DNA of 64,000 nucleotides from DAOTXL01 sp034435455 (lineage in GTDB: Bacteria > Chloroflexota > Anaerolineae > JAAYZQ01), in NCBI GenBank assembly GCA_034435455.1, contig DAOTXL010000002.1, positions 1 to 64,000 of the forward strand, in the 5' to 3' direction. The position numbers were made by a program, and so were the translations under genes. This document shows, one piece after another, positions 50,386 through 58,775 of this stretch. Under the pieces are notes generated by a model. It saw only the letters and a program-made list of their open reading frames with translations, was not told where the DNA came from and did not search any database. Every line of letters starts with the position of its first letter. Position 1 is the first letter of the stretch.

Positions 50386-51105
50386 GTGGGACGCATTCGT
50401 ATCCTGCTGGCCGACGATCATGTGCTGGTGCGGGAGGGCACGCGGGAGCTGTTGGAGCGCGAACCGGACCTGGAGGTGGTGGCCGAGGCCGGTGACGGCC
50501 AGCAGGCCGTCGCCCTGGCCGCCGAATTGCGGCCCGACGTGGCCGTGTTGGACGCAGCCATGCCCGGTCTGAACGGCGTCGAGGCAGCCCGCCACATCAG
50601 GGCGGCCTGCCCGGACACAGCGGTGCTCATCCTCAGTGCCTACGACAGCGATGCCTACCTCTTTGCCGCGCTGGAAGCCGGGGCGACCGGCTATCTGCTC
50701 AAGAGCAGCCCGGCCCAGGAGCTGGTCCGCGCCGTGCGCACCCTGCACGCCGGCGGCTCGGCCCTGCATCCCGACATGGCCCGCAAGCTGGTGGACCGCT
50801 TCGCCCAACCTGGGGGCCGGGCGGCTGCTCCATCGCCGTCCCCCAACGGGGTCGAGGCCCTCAGCGATCGCGAGCTGGAGGTGCTGCGGCTCGCCGCCCA
50901 GGGCCTGACCAACCAGGACATTGCCCGCCGGCTGAACATCGGGCGGCGCACGGTCCAGTCGCACTTGGCCAGCATCTTTGCCAAGACCGGCAGCCAGTCG
51001 CGCACCGAGGCGGTGGTCGCCGCGTTGCGTAAGGGCTGGCTCAGCCTGGAGGAGACGGAGGGTGACGCACCCTGTGCTGGGAGACGGCGGCTGGCCGATG
51101 GCTGA
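50386..51105 (+). CDS. NarL/FixJ-family response regulator (first Mo operon)
   Basis: 239 residues from GTG 50386, with GGAGAG 5 bases upstream. The receiver domain has LLADDHVLVREG, phospho-Asp in VAVLDAAMPGLNG, LILSAYD and YLLKSSPAQEL. A Pro/Ser linker leads to a LuxR-type HTH (LSDRELEVLRLAAQGLTNQD, then IARRLNIGRRTVQSHLASIF). It is divergent from the first molybdopterin oxidoreductase operon, across a shared 525-bp regulatory region, and overlaps the kinase gene, so it probably controls that operon. Confidence 0.93.
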   Translation: MGRIRILLADDHVLVREGTRELLEREPDLEVVAEAGDGQQAVALAAELRPDVAVLDAAMPGLNGVEAARHIRAACPDTAVLILSAYDSDAYLFAALEAGATGYLLKSSPAQELVRAVRTLHAGGSALHPDMARKLVDRFAQPGGRAAAPSPSPNGVEALSDRELEVLRLAAQGLTNQDIARRLNIGRRTVQSHLASIFAKTGSQSRTEAVVAALRKGWLSLEETEGDAPCAGRRRLADG

Positions 51106-52573
51106 AAGCTTGCCTGAAAAAACTCGGAGTGACGGCCCTGGTCGTCCGAAGGCGACTGAATTCGCCACTACGAAGGAGAAACTTGGGGGGGGCGCCAGGC
51201 TCAAGCTCGCCGTCCGCAGGCGGGGCTTTTGGGCCTGGCTGTTAATCCTGGCCCTGGCGACGGCCCTGCACTTTGGCGCCGGCAACCCCCTGCGTGCCCT
51301 GCTGGCCCAGGCTTCATTGCAATTGACTCCCTGCCTGGTGGAACGGCTGCTCTTCCTGGTGCCGGTGGCCTTGGCGGCCTGGTATTTTGGTCCCGCCGCC
51401 GGCGCATTGACCATCGCCCTCTCCCTGGCCGTGATGCTGATCCGGACCATGATCTCCTCGTGCCGACCAGGAAGCGCCCTGGAAGAGATCACCGGCATCC
51501 TGGCCTTGGCCCTCCTTCTCAACTGGATCCTTTCCCGGCTGCGGGCGGAGCAGCGGGAGCGGGAGCGAGAGCGACAGATCGGCCTGGAGCGGTTGCGTAT
51601 CTCAGAGAGGCGCTTTCGGGGACTATTCGAGAACGCCAGCGACGCCATCTGGCTGCAAGATGAGAGGGGGCGTGTGGTCCAGGCGAACGCCGCCTGCAGC
51701 CGGCTCACTGGCTACGGAGCGGGGGAACTGGTCGGTCAGCCGGTGGAAAAACTCCTGCCAGAACCGCCCACCGAGGGCAGCCAGGAACGGATGCTGCGGC
51801 GGAAGGATGGCAGTGAGGTGGTCGCCGAGGTAGTGGTCAGCGCTATGGCGGGCGACGGCGGCCCGGGTGGCTGGCTGTGCATCGCCCGCGATGTGACCGA
51901 GCGCCACCTGCGCGAAGAGTCCACCCGCTTCTTTGCCCGCCAGGTGCTCCAGGCCCAGGAGGAGGAGCGGCGGCGCATCGCCCGCGAACTGCACGACAGC
52001 ACCATCCAAAGCCTGGTGGTCGTCTCTAACCAACTGGAGGCGCTGGCTCTAAATGGACACGACCTGCCACCAGCCACGGGCGAGCGGGTACGCCAGATGC
52101 AGCGCCTGGTGCACCAGGCGCTGACCGAGGCGCGCCGCTTCAGTCAAAACCTGCGCCCGCCGGCCCTGGATGACCTGGGCCTGCTGCCCAGCCTGGAGGA
52201 GCTGGCCGCCGGCCTGCGGCGCGACGGGGGCCTGGCCGTCGAGGTGCTGGCCCTGGGCCAGGAACGGCGGCTGTCCCCCGAGACCGAGCTGGCTCTGTAC
52301 CGCATCGTGCAGGAGGCGCTGAACAACGTGCGCCGCCACGCCCACGCCACGGAGGCCATCGTCAACCTCCGTTTCTTCCCCGATGCGGTGCGGGTCGTGG
52401 TGCGCGACGACGGTCAGGGCTGCGAGCTGCCCGAATTCCTGGGCGACCTGGTGGCCACCGGGCGGCTGGGCCTGGCCGGCATCTACGAACGGGCGCACCT
52501 GCTGGGAGGCCGGGCTGAGATCCGCTCTGCGCCGGGGCAGGGGACGACGGTCTGCGTGGAGCTGCCGGGGTGA
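51098..52573 (+). CDS. Membrane PAS-domain histidine kinase (NarX/DegS class)
   Basis: 491 residues if ATG 51098 is used; a GTG at 51062 is an alternative. Three to four membrane helices lie between about residues 43 and 145 (WLLILALATALHF, LLFLVPVALAAWYFG, GILALALLLNWIL), like the DUF4118 sensor module. A PAS domain follows (RGLFENASDAIWLQDERGRV), then HisKA_3 (RRRIARELHDSTIQSLVVVS, phospho-His in ARELHDS) and HATPase_c (IVQEALNNVRRHAHA, RDDGQGC, RLGLAGIYERAHLLGG). It is the partner of the upstream NarL-type regulator. Stimulus unknown. Confidence 0.9.
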   Translation: MAESLPEKTRSDGPGRPKATEFATTKEKLGGGARLKLAVRRRGFWAWLLILALATALHFGAGNPLRALLAQASLQLTPCLVERLLFLVPVALAAWYFGPAAGALTIALSLAVMLIRTMISSCRPGSALEEITGILALALLLNWILSRLRAEQRERERERQIGLERLRISERRFRGLFENASDAIWLQDERGRVVQANAACSRLTGYGAGELVGQPVEKLLPEPPTEGSQERMLRRKDGSEVVAEVVVSAMAGDGGPGGWLCIARDVTERHLREESTRFFARQVLQAQEEERRRIARELHDSTIQSLVVVSNQLEALALNGHDLPPATGERVRQMQRLVHQALTEARRFSQNLRPPALDDLGLLPSLEELAAGLRRDGGLAVEVLALGQERRLSPETELALYRIVQEALNNVRRHAHATEAIVNLRFFPDAVRVVVRDDGQGCELPEFLGDLVATGRLGLAGIYERAHLLGGRAEIRSAPGQGTTVCVELPG

Positions 52574-52677
52574 GGCGCCAAACCAGCGCACCCATTGGCA
52601 AGCTGTGGTGCAATATCCGTGTATGGCGGCGAAGACGTGCGCACCAGCGCATTGGATGCGACATTGCCCGTGGTGTG

Positions 52678-52712
52678 AAAAAAACCGCCGGGGTCTGCCA
52701 GACCTCGGCGGT
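52678..52712 (-). terminator. Rho-independent terminator of the second Mo-enzyme operon
   Basis: On the minus strand a 14-bp stem (ACCGCCGAGGTCTG/CAGACCCCGGCGGT, one wobble) is followed by TTTTTT. It lies about 70 bases after the NrfD-like stop. The stretch 52574-52677 holds nothing else recognisable. Confidence 0.85.
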
Positions 52713-52782
52713 CTCGGCGGCCGGAGGGGCCGCAGGCCAAAAGCGTGGCGAGCCTACCCCGGCCCCGCGCTTTTTGGCTGGT

Positions 52783-53946
52783 TCAGGCCGCAACCGGTAG
52801 CCCGGCGTGTTCCGACTCGCTGGCAACCTCCTCTTTGAACACCGGGAAGTAGTGGGTGATCAACGTATACGCAACAACACCACTTGCCAGCAGACCGATG
52901 GTGACGGCAAACTCCATCCAGTGGGGGAAGTAGCTCCCCGTAGGCACCATCTGGCCGATGACGCTGACATCAAGGCGGTTAAGAATTAAGCCCCCGACCA
53001 CCAGTAGCGCCCCCCAGAACAGCCCGGCAGCGCTCTGTCGTACTTTGGGGATGGCGAACAACACGGCTGGCAACAGCACGCCCCCTACCATTTCGAGCAA
53101 GAACAGATTGCTCCGCACACTTCCTTCGAACATCAATCCGAACTCACCGGCAACCAGCAATTCAACCACCTTGAGCACAAAGTAGATTCCCAGCACGTAG
53201 GGTACGGCGCTGGCTAATCCAGAGAGAAGGTCTTTCTCCAGAGGCCGTTTCAAGGCTTTCGCGCTGACCACCGACTCCAGGATCACCATCGCCAGCCCTA
53301 CCGCCACCGCGGAGGTGAAAAAGAACACGGGCAGTAAGGAAGAATACCACAGTGGGTAGAGCCGGTAGCGCAGGAGCAGAAACAGCGAGCCTAACGAGGA
53401 CTGGTGCAGAGTGGAGAGGATCACCCCGATGATCACCAGGGGGATCTGGATGGCACGAATGATACGCAGGGGCACCTGCCAGCCAAAGCGTTCAAAGACC
53501 ACCGGGCTAAACTCCAGGGCCATGACCGTAGTGTAAAGCATCACGCACCAGCCCACCTCAAAGAGCACCGAGTGAAAGTTCCAATAGATAATCAGGTGCC
53601 AGATATGATGCGGCTTGGCCAGGTCGGCCAGCAAGCCCAGGATGACCAGCAGATAGCCCAGGAAGCCGGTCAGCAACGCTGGCCGAACAATGGGGTGATA
53701 CTTTTTCAGATTAAAGATGTAGACGGTCGCAGCCACCACAAACGCTCCGGCGCCCAAGGCCACACCTGAGACTACGTCGAAGCCGATCCACAGACCCCAG
53801 GGATAGCTATCGCTCAGATTGGTGGCACGGCCCAAACCCAGGGCAAACCGGGCTACCCAGATCGCCATGCCGATCACCGCTACGGCTATCAGGATCCATA
53901 GTCCCACTGGAAGAGCACGCTTCTGTACTTTGGTTGCCTTTGTCAT
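52783..53946 (-). CDS. NrfD/HybB-type membrane anchor
   Basis: 387 residues with nine to ten hydrophobic segments, of the NrfD/PsrC/HybB family. The SYPWGLWIGFDVVSGVALGA segment near residue 45-65 and the LHQSSLGSLFLL segment near 200 are characteristic, the closest feel being HybB. These quinone-interacting anchors bind no heme. It sits last in the second Mo-enzyme operon and would carry electrons between the quinone pool and the iron-sulfur subunit. The ATG at 53946 directly follows the iron-sulfur gene stop (53948). Confidence 0.92.
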   Translation of the reverse strand: MTKATKVQKRALPVGLWILIAVAVIGMAIWVARFALGLGRATNLSDSYPWGLWIGFDVVSGVALGAGAFVVAATVYIFNLKKYHPIVRPALLTGFLGYLLVILGLLADLAKPHHIWHLIIYWNFHSVLFEVGWCVMLYTTVMALEFSPVVFERFGWQVPLRIIRAIQIPLVIIGVILSTLHQSSLGSLFLLLRYRLYPLWYSSLLPVFFFTSAVAVGLAMVILESVVSAKALKRPLEKDLLSGLASAVPYVLGIYFVLKVVELLVAGEFGLMFEGSVRSNLFLLEMVGGVLLPAVLFAIPKVRQSAAGLFWGALLVVGGLILNRLDVSVIGQMVPTGSYFPHWMEFAVTIGLLASGVVAYTLITHYFPVFKEEVASESEHAGLPVAA

Positions 53947-53947
53947 G

Positions 53948-54709
53948 TTACCCCTCCTTCGCTTCAGGGTGAGCAGCGCTTTCTTTCTGCAGTCGCTCCC
54001 GACGCTGGAAGAACCAATAGAATCCGCTCAGGACCACTGCCAATCCCCCGATCCCGTAAGGCACGTAGGAGACCACCTGCTCACTCAACTTCGTGACCGG
54101 CTCCGTGCCCACCGTCGGGAAGCCTAGCTCCTCGAAGGGCACCGGGGAGATGTACAACCAGGAAGTCCCTCCCACTTCATGTTCCCCGTAGATGTGTTGC
54201 ACGTACTTGCCGCTACTGGCCTGAATGCGCTGCTTGGCCTCAAGCAGCAGAGCGTCGCGCTCTCCGAACTTGAGGGCACCCGAGGGGCAGTCAGAGACAC
54301 ACGCTGGCTCTAATCCGGCTGCCTGGCGATCTGCACAGAAGGTACACTTTTGTATAGAGGGCAAGAGCGCGTCCCAGTTGAGCTTTGGCACACCGAACGG
54401 GCAGGCCGTCATGCAGTAGCGACAGCCGATGCATTTATGGGCGTCGTATACGACCGGTCCATTGGCCGTCTTTTGCAAGGCACCCACCGGGCAGGCTGAG
54501 ACGCAGGCCGGGTGCTCGCAGTGCATACATTGCCGCTTGGTAGTGAACAAGCGTACACCGGGGAATAGGCCCATCTCAAAGCTGTGAATGCGGGTCCACA
54601 AGACCCTCTTCTCCTCCACCGGCACCCCCCGGTTTAGCGTACAGGCTGCCGTACAGGTCTCACAGCCAATGCAGCGGCCGATATCTACCAACATCGCAGA
54701 TGTGCTCAT
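53948..54709 (-). CDS. Four-cluster iron-sulfur subunit (HybA/DmsB-like)
   Basis: 253 residues from ATG 54709 (GGAG 8 bases upstream). The cysteine motifs are CIGCETCTAACTLNRG, CMHCEHPACVSACPVGALQ, CIGCRYCMTACPFGVP, and CTFCADRQAAGLEP with CVSDCPSGALKFG. A C-terminal membrane helix lies at about 217-235 (YGIGGLAVVLSGFYWFFQRR). No Tat signal is present, so it probably travels with the Tat-bearing partner. It links the catalytic subunit to the NrfD-like anchor. Confidence 0.92.
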   Translation of the reverse strand: MSTSAMLVDIGRCIGCETCTAACTLNRGVPVEEKRVLWTRIHSFEMGLFPGVRLFTTKRQCMHCEHPACVSACPVGALQKTANGPVVYDAHKCIGCRYCMTACPFGVPKLNWDALLPSIQKCTFCADRQAAGLEPACVSDCPSGALKFGERDALLLEAKQRIQASSGKYVQHIYGEHEVGGTSWLYISPVPFEELGFPTVGTEPVTKLSEQVVSYVPYGIGGLAVVLSGFYWFFQRRERLQKESAAHPEAKEG

Positions 54710-54746
54710 TCTGGCACTCCTCCTTTCACTGTCCTCAACGCCCGGC

Positions 54747-57242
54747 TCACACGCGCTCCACCCGGCACTTGGCCGTTTTCCAGCCAGGCATCTCGGTATG
54801 CTCACCAGGATCGTCCAAGGTGAGGGCATTGGGCCTGGTCGTCCGCAATCCCTGGGTCGGAGAACTGGGGCCAGCGTGCGTCGGGATGTTCACGACCTTG
54901 GGATGAATCCGCTCCGTCAGCACTGCGTGCATGACCACCGCCCCCCGGGGCGTGCTGACCTGGACCTGATCTCCGCTGGATAGGCCCAGATGGGCCGCCG
55001 TCTGGGGGTGCAATTCCACGAACACCTCCGGTTCGATGGCCCTCGAAAGAACATCCCAGCGCGTCGCCCAGTGCATGTGGACGGCCGTGGGCTTGTTGGT
55101 GGTCATGATCAGTGGGTATTCCTCGCTCCAGTTGATGTTCTCGCTCTTGTCTTCGGGTTCCTCCTGGACGTCACGGAACTCGGGCAGGCCGGCGTGATGC
55201 CAGTTTTCGCCTATATCCACGTGGACCTTACCGTCAGGGGTCATGAACTTGGGCACCTCCGGGTCATCCGGGTTCATGAACAGGAAGGGCATGCCACCTT
55301 TGTCGGCCATCATCGGTGGGCAGGGGAAAGTGACGCCGCCCTTGGGACTCCATGCTTTCACGTTGTCCAGGGTCATCCCGGCATAGGGGTTCATTTGCGG
55401 CCCCATCTCTTGGGCTTTCGCCATGGCCGTGGCCTCGTCCAGGCCCTGCTGCATTAACTGCGCCTTGACCGTCATGATCTGCATGTTGGTCATCATCATG
55501 CTGGTGACGGTCATGTAATAGTTGTAAATGGCTTCCGGCCCTTGAGAGAACATCTCGTACGGCCACAACGGTTTCTGGTACTCCGGGTTGTCCATGCCGT
55601 TCCCCGTGGTGGTCTCGGTGCAGAGTTCATCGCCGTAGACCCGCCGCCCCAATTCGTTCCAGATCCACCAGTAGGGCCTGGATTCGCCCAGGGACTCGAT
55701 GGCCTTTTCCTTCCAGCGCACGGCCCCATTGCTGCCAGCCATCAGGTTGGAGCCCCCCTCCTCAAACTCGCTGCAAATCGGCAGGATGTAATGGGCATAG
55801 TCCGCCGTTCCGTCGTGGAACATGGTGAGGTGAACCACCAGGCCCTCGGCCTTGAGCCGTTCCAGGCCCTGACGGAGGGCGTCGGAATTGGGCGTTCGGG
55901 CCAGCAGGCTGCCGCTGGCGAAGAGGACTTTGACGCGCCCCGCCACCATCCCTTCACGGGTCACGCTGGGGGGTTGGTCGCCGGGGTCATAGATGTCATC
56001 CACCTTGCCCGGGCCGAAGCGCCACCACTCGACCTTCATGCCGGTGGTGGGCAAATTCATCACCCCCACGACGCCGGGCTTGCCGTGGATGCCGCCGCCG
56101 GGCAGACCAAAAGCGCCCAACACGACCGGGATGAGCATCACCGCCCGGCCGGCCTGGTAGCCGTTCGATTGAGCGCTCAACGCCGAACCCAAGACGAAAG
56201 CGGTCTTGCGCCCGGCCGCAGCCATCTCTCGGGCCAACTGGCGGATGGTATCGGCCGGCACCCAGGTGATCTGGGACACCGTCTCGGGATCATACTGGCT
56301 GACCAACTGCTTCAGCTTGTCCACGTCGCCTTCCACCACATAGTCATTCAGGCGCGGATAGGTCAGGTTCTCGGCAAAGAGGACGTGGAGGATGCCCAGG
56401 GCCAGCGCCCCATCGGTGGCCGGGCGGATGGGGATGTACTGGTCGGCGCGGGCCGCCGAGGGAGTATAGCGCGGGTCGATGCAGACCACCTTGGCGCCAT
56501 TGTCCTGGGCTTCCAGGATGAATTGGAAAGCGACAGGCATGGTGCTGGCCCAGTTGCTGGCCCAGATCACGACGTATTTGGACTGCGGCAAGTCGGTGTC
56601 CAGGTTGCTGCGGAACATGTAGCCGAACAGCGATTTCGCCGCCCGCAAAAAGTTCCCCCCGCAGGCCTGGCAGCCCCCGTAGTGCGGCCGGGCGCTGAAC
56701 GCCCGCTTGAAGCGATAGAGCATGGCTAATCCCTCCGCCCGCACCCGGGGGGTCGTGTAGAAGGCCACCAACTCTTTCTCTTCCTCCGTCTGCTGGCCGA
56801 CGCCGCCGCGATCCATCCAAGGCTGGCGCAGCTCTCGCAGCCGGGCGGCGATCTCGTCCAACGCCTGCTCCCAGCTCACCTGCACCCAGCCTTGCCCTTC
56901 TCGCTTCAGGGGATACAGGATGCGATCGGGGTTGTACGTGTCCCCCACGGCCGTCAGGCCTTTGACGCACAGCTTGCCCCCGGTGAAGCGGTCAGTGGCC
57001 AGGCCTTCCGCGTGGACGATCCGCCCGTCCTTCACGTAGACTGTCCGACCGCAGTGGTGCGTACAAGGGTTGTCGCAGAACGAGAGGCGTGGCTCGCCCT
57101 CCGCCCAGGAAGGGGCAACACCAGACTCCGTTGTGCGTGCAAACACCTCATCCGGCGAGCCGAACGTCTCCAGCAACGTCAAGCCTGTGACACCGGCTCC
57201 GGCGGCTTTCAGAAACTGCCTTCTGGTCATCTCGTGGCTCAT
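54747..57242 (-). CDS. Second molybdopterin oxidoreductase catalytic subunit, Tat-exported
   Basis: 831 residues from ATG 57242, with GGAGG 7 bases upstream. The Tat signal TRRQFLKAAG is at residues 6-15. The iron-sulfur site is C56-x3-C60-x3-C64-x27-C92, a different spacing from the first enzyme. The candidate Mo-ligand region is GGCQACGGN with Cys191 and Cys194. A methionine-rich insert (residues ~577-623, 11 Met) interrupts the later part before the C-terminal molydopterin-binding domain (TNKPTAVHMHWATRWDV, STPRGAVVMHAVLTERIHP). It is not closely like PhsA, DMSO reductase or formate dehydrogenase by eye; the substrate is unknown. Its Fe-S and NrfD-like partners make it a quinone-linked periplasmic enzyme. 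Confidence 0.88.
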   Translation of the reverse strand: MSHEMTRRQFLKAAGAGVTGLTLLETFGSPDEVFARTTESGVAPSWAEGEPRLSFCDNPCTHHCGRTVYVKDGRIVHAEGLATDRFTGGKLCVKGLTAVGDTYNPDRILYPLKREGQGWVQVSWEQALDEIAARLRELRQPWMDRGGVGQQTEEEKELVAFYTTPRVRAEGLAMLYRFKRAFSARPHYGGCQACGGNFLRAAKSLFGYMFRSNLDTDLPQSKYVVIWASNWASTMPVAFQFILEAQDNGAKVVCIDPRYTPSAARADQYIPIRPATDGALALGILHVLFAENLTYPRLNDYVVEGDVDKLKQLVSQYDPETVSQITWVPADTIRQLAREMAAAGRKTAFVLGSALSAQSNGYQAGRAVMLIPVVLGAFGLPGGGIHGKPGVVGVMNLPTTGMKVEWWRFGPGKVDDIYDPGDQPPSVTREGMVAGRVKVLFASGSLLARTPNSDALRQGLERLKAEGLVVHLTMFHDGTADYAHYILPICSEFEEGGSNLMAGSNGAVRWKEKAIESLGESRPYWWIWNELGRRVYGDELCTETTTGNGMDNPEYQKPLWPYEMFSQGPEAIYNYYMTVTSMMMTNMQIMTVKAQLMQQGLDEATAMAKAQEMGPQMNPYAGMTLDNVKAWSPKGGVTFPCPPMMADKGGMPFLFMNPDDPEVPKFMTPDGKVHVDIGENWHHAGLPEFRDVQEEPEDKSENINWSEEYPLIMTTNKPTAVHMHWATRWDVLSRAIEPEVFVELHPQTAAHLGLSSGDQVQVSTPRGAVVMHAVLTERIHPKVVNIPTHAGPSSPTQGLRTTRPNALTLDDPGEHTEMPGWKTAKCRVERV

Positions 57243-57285
57243 TGCATTGCCTCCCCCTTCTGTACTATGGTACGAAAAGATATGC

Positions 57286-57939
57286 TCAGTGGTTTCCTCC
57301 TGCATCCAATTGCTGCGCCAGGGTCGTCAGCAGCCCATCGGCGAGCCGGGCGACCGGCTTGTAGAACCGGGCGGCGTCCAGGGCGTACAGCTCGGTGCAA
57401 AACCGGGGCCCCCAGGCCAGCAAGTGCTCCTGAAGAAAGCGCCGGGCTATGTCCAGATATTGCTCTTCCCCGGTCTCCAGGAATACTCGCCCCAGGTAAG
57501 CCATGAAGCCCAGCTCCAGGCCAAAGTGATCGGGCGGGTAGTTACAGGCATGGATGCTCTGCACGCCGGATTCGGCCCAGAAGGCGCGAACCTGGTCCAC
57601 CGACTCGCCCATCAGTAGTCCCTGGAACGTCTGCCCTCCCACGGTCAGGCGATCCCGATAAACCGACTCGTAGGGATGAACGGTCCGAGGTTGCGGCCCG
57701 ACGAACAACGCGGCGAATTCCCGGCGCAGTTCGCCGTGCAGATCGGCCGCATCCCGCCCCCGTTGGGCTCGGGCGAACGCCCGCAGAGCCTCCAGCCCGT
57801 GGACCAGTTTGCCGTTGCTGCCCGGTGGCGCTGGCAGGTCCAGCTCTCCCTGCACCATCTCTGTGGCCAGGGCGAGAGGGGGCTCCTCCAAAAAGAGGGC
57901 CGCAACCATCCATTCCAACGAAACCAGCGTTGGATCCAC
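57286..57939 (-). CDS. TorD-like chaperone of the second Mo enzyme
   Basis: 217 residues, helical. TorD-family signatures are LRREFAALFVGPQPRTVHPY, ESVYRDRL, QGLLMGESV and the PDHFGLELGFMAYL segment. The start is GTG 57939, with GGAGG close upstream. It is the first gene of the second Mo-enzyme operon and precedes the catalytic gene by 43 bases, the opposite order from the first operon, where the chaperone follows. Confidence 0.88.
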   Translation of the reverse strand: MDPTLVSLEWMVAALFLEEPPLALATEMVQGELDLPAPPGSNGKLVHGLEALRAFARAQRGRDAADLHGELRREFAALFVGPQPRTVHPYESVYRDRLTVGGQTFQGLLMGESVDQVRAFWAESGVQSIHACNYPPDHFGLELGFMAYLGRVFLETGEEQYLDIARRFLQEHLLAWGPRFCTELYALDAARFYKPVARLADGLLTTLAQQLDAGGNH

Positions 57940-57956
57940 TATCCTCCCCCATGCCT

Positions 57957-57986
57957 ATTATACCGCAGGCGAGTACGGTCCGTCTA
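57957..57986 (-). promoter_or_regulatory. Promoter of the second Mo-enzyme operon
   Basis: Minus strand TATAAT (57962-57957) with a weak -35 TAGACG (57986-57981) and an 18-bp spacer. A strong -10 with a poor -35 suggests activation, probably by the NarL-type regulator encoded upstream at 58122-58775. The start is close to the GTG, giving a very short leader. Confidence 0.55.
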
Positions 57987-58121
57987 TCGAGAAACTTCGA
58001 CAGTTTCTGTAGGGAAGATACGGACAAGAAGGACAGGGGCCTGGTTCGACCGGACAACGGGCCGGCGGCCAGGCGCACGGTCGTCAGAACCAAGCGGTTT
58101 GCGTGGGGGAGGGGGAGTTGA

Positions 58122-58775
58122 TCAGCCCGGTGGGGTCAATCGGTGCTGGATAGCGAACTTGATGAGGCTGGGGAAATCGCTGATGCTCAGCTTTTTCATC
58201 AGGCGCTCGCGGTAGGTATCAATGGTCCTCGGCGAAAGAAAGAGGATGTCGGCAATCTCGGCCCTCGATTGGCCCTCGACGAGGAGTTGCAGGACCTGGC
58301 GCTCGCGCGAGCTCAATCGCTCCAGCGGACTCTTGCTTGCGGCGGTTTCGTACCGGCCCACGTGGCTGTCGAGCAACGCGTCCACGGCATTCTCACTCAG
58401 GTATCGTCGTCCAGCATAGACGGCACGGACAGCGTTGACTACCTCGGTGCCGGCGGACTCTTTCAACAGGTAGCCGTAGGCTCCGGCGTGCAGCGCCTGG
58501 GTGATATCCTCGCTGGTGGAATACATGGAGAGGATGACGGTCCGCGCCGACGGGCAGAGCTGGCGGATCTGGCGCGTCGCTTCAAAGCCGTTCAGTTCGG
58601 GCATGGCCAGGTCCATGATGACGACGTCGGGGCAGAGCCGTGCCACCTCGTCTACCGCCTCCTGCCCGTTGGCCGCATCCCCGACTACCTTGATGGTGCC
58701 CTGCGCCTCCAACAGCAGCCGCAACCCGTCGCGAACCACGGCATGATCATCGGCCAGGAACACGGTAATGGTCAT
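58122..58775 (-). CDS. NarL/FixJ-family response regulator (second Mo operon)
   Basis: 217 residues from ATG 58775, GGAGG 8 bases upstream and a four-base overlap with the kinase stop. The receiver has FLADDHAVVRDG, phospho-Asp in VVIMDLAMPELNG, VILSMYS and YLLKESAGTEV. The LuxR-type HTH is LSSRERQVLQLLVEGQSRAE, then IADILFLSPRTIDTYRERLM. It is co-oriented with and 182 bases upstream of the second Mo-enzyme operon, which it likely controls together with the kinase. Confidence 0.93.
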   Translation of the reverse strand: MTITVFLADDHAVVRDGLRLLLEAQGTIKVVGDAANGQEAVDEVARLCPDVVIMDLAMPELNGFEATRQIRQLCPSARTVILSMYSTSEDITQALHAGAYGYLLKESAGTEVVNAVRAVYAGRRYLSENAVDALLDSHVGRYETAASKSPLERLSSRERQVLQLLVEGQSRAEIADILFLSPRTIDTYRERLMKKLSISDFPSLIKFAIQHRLTPPG

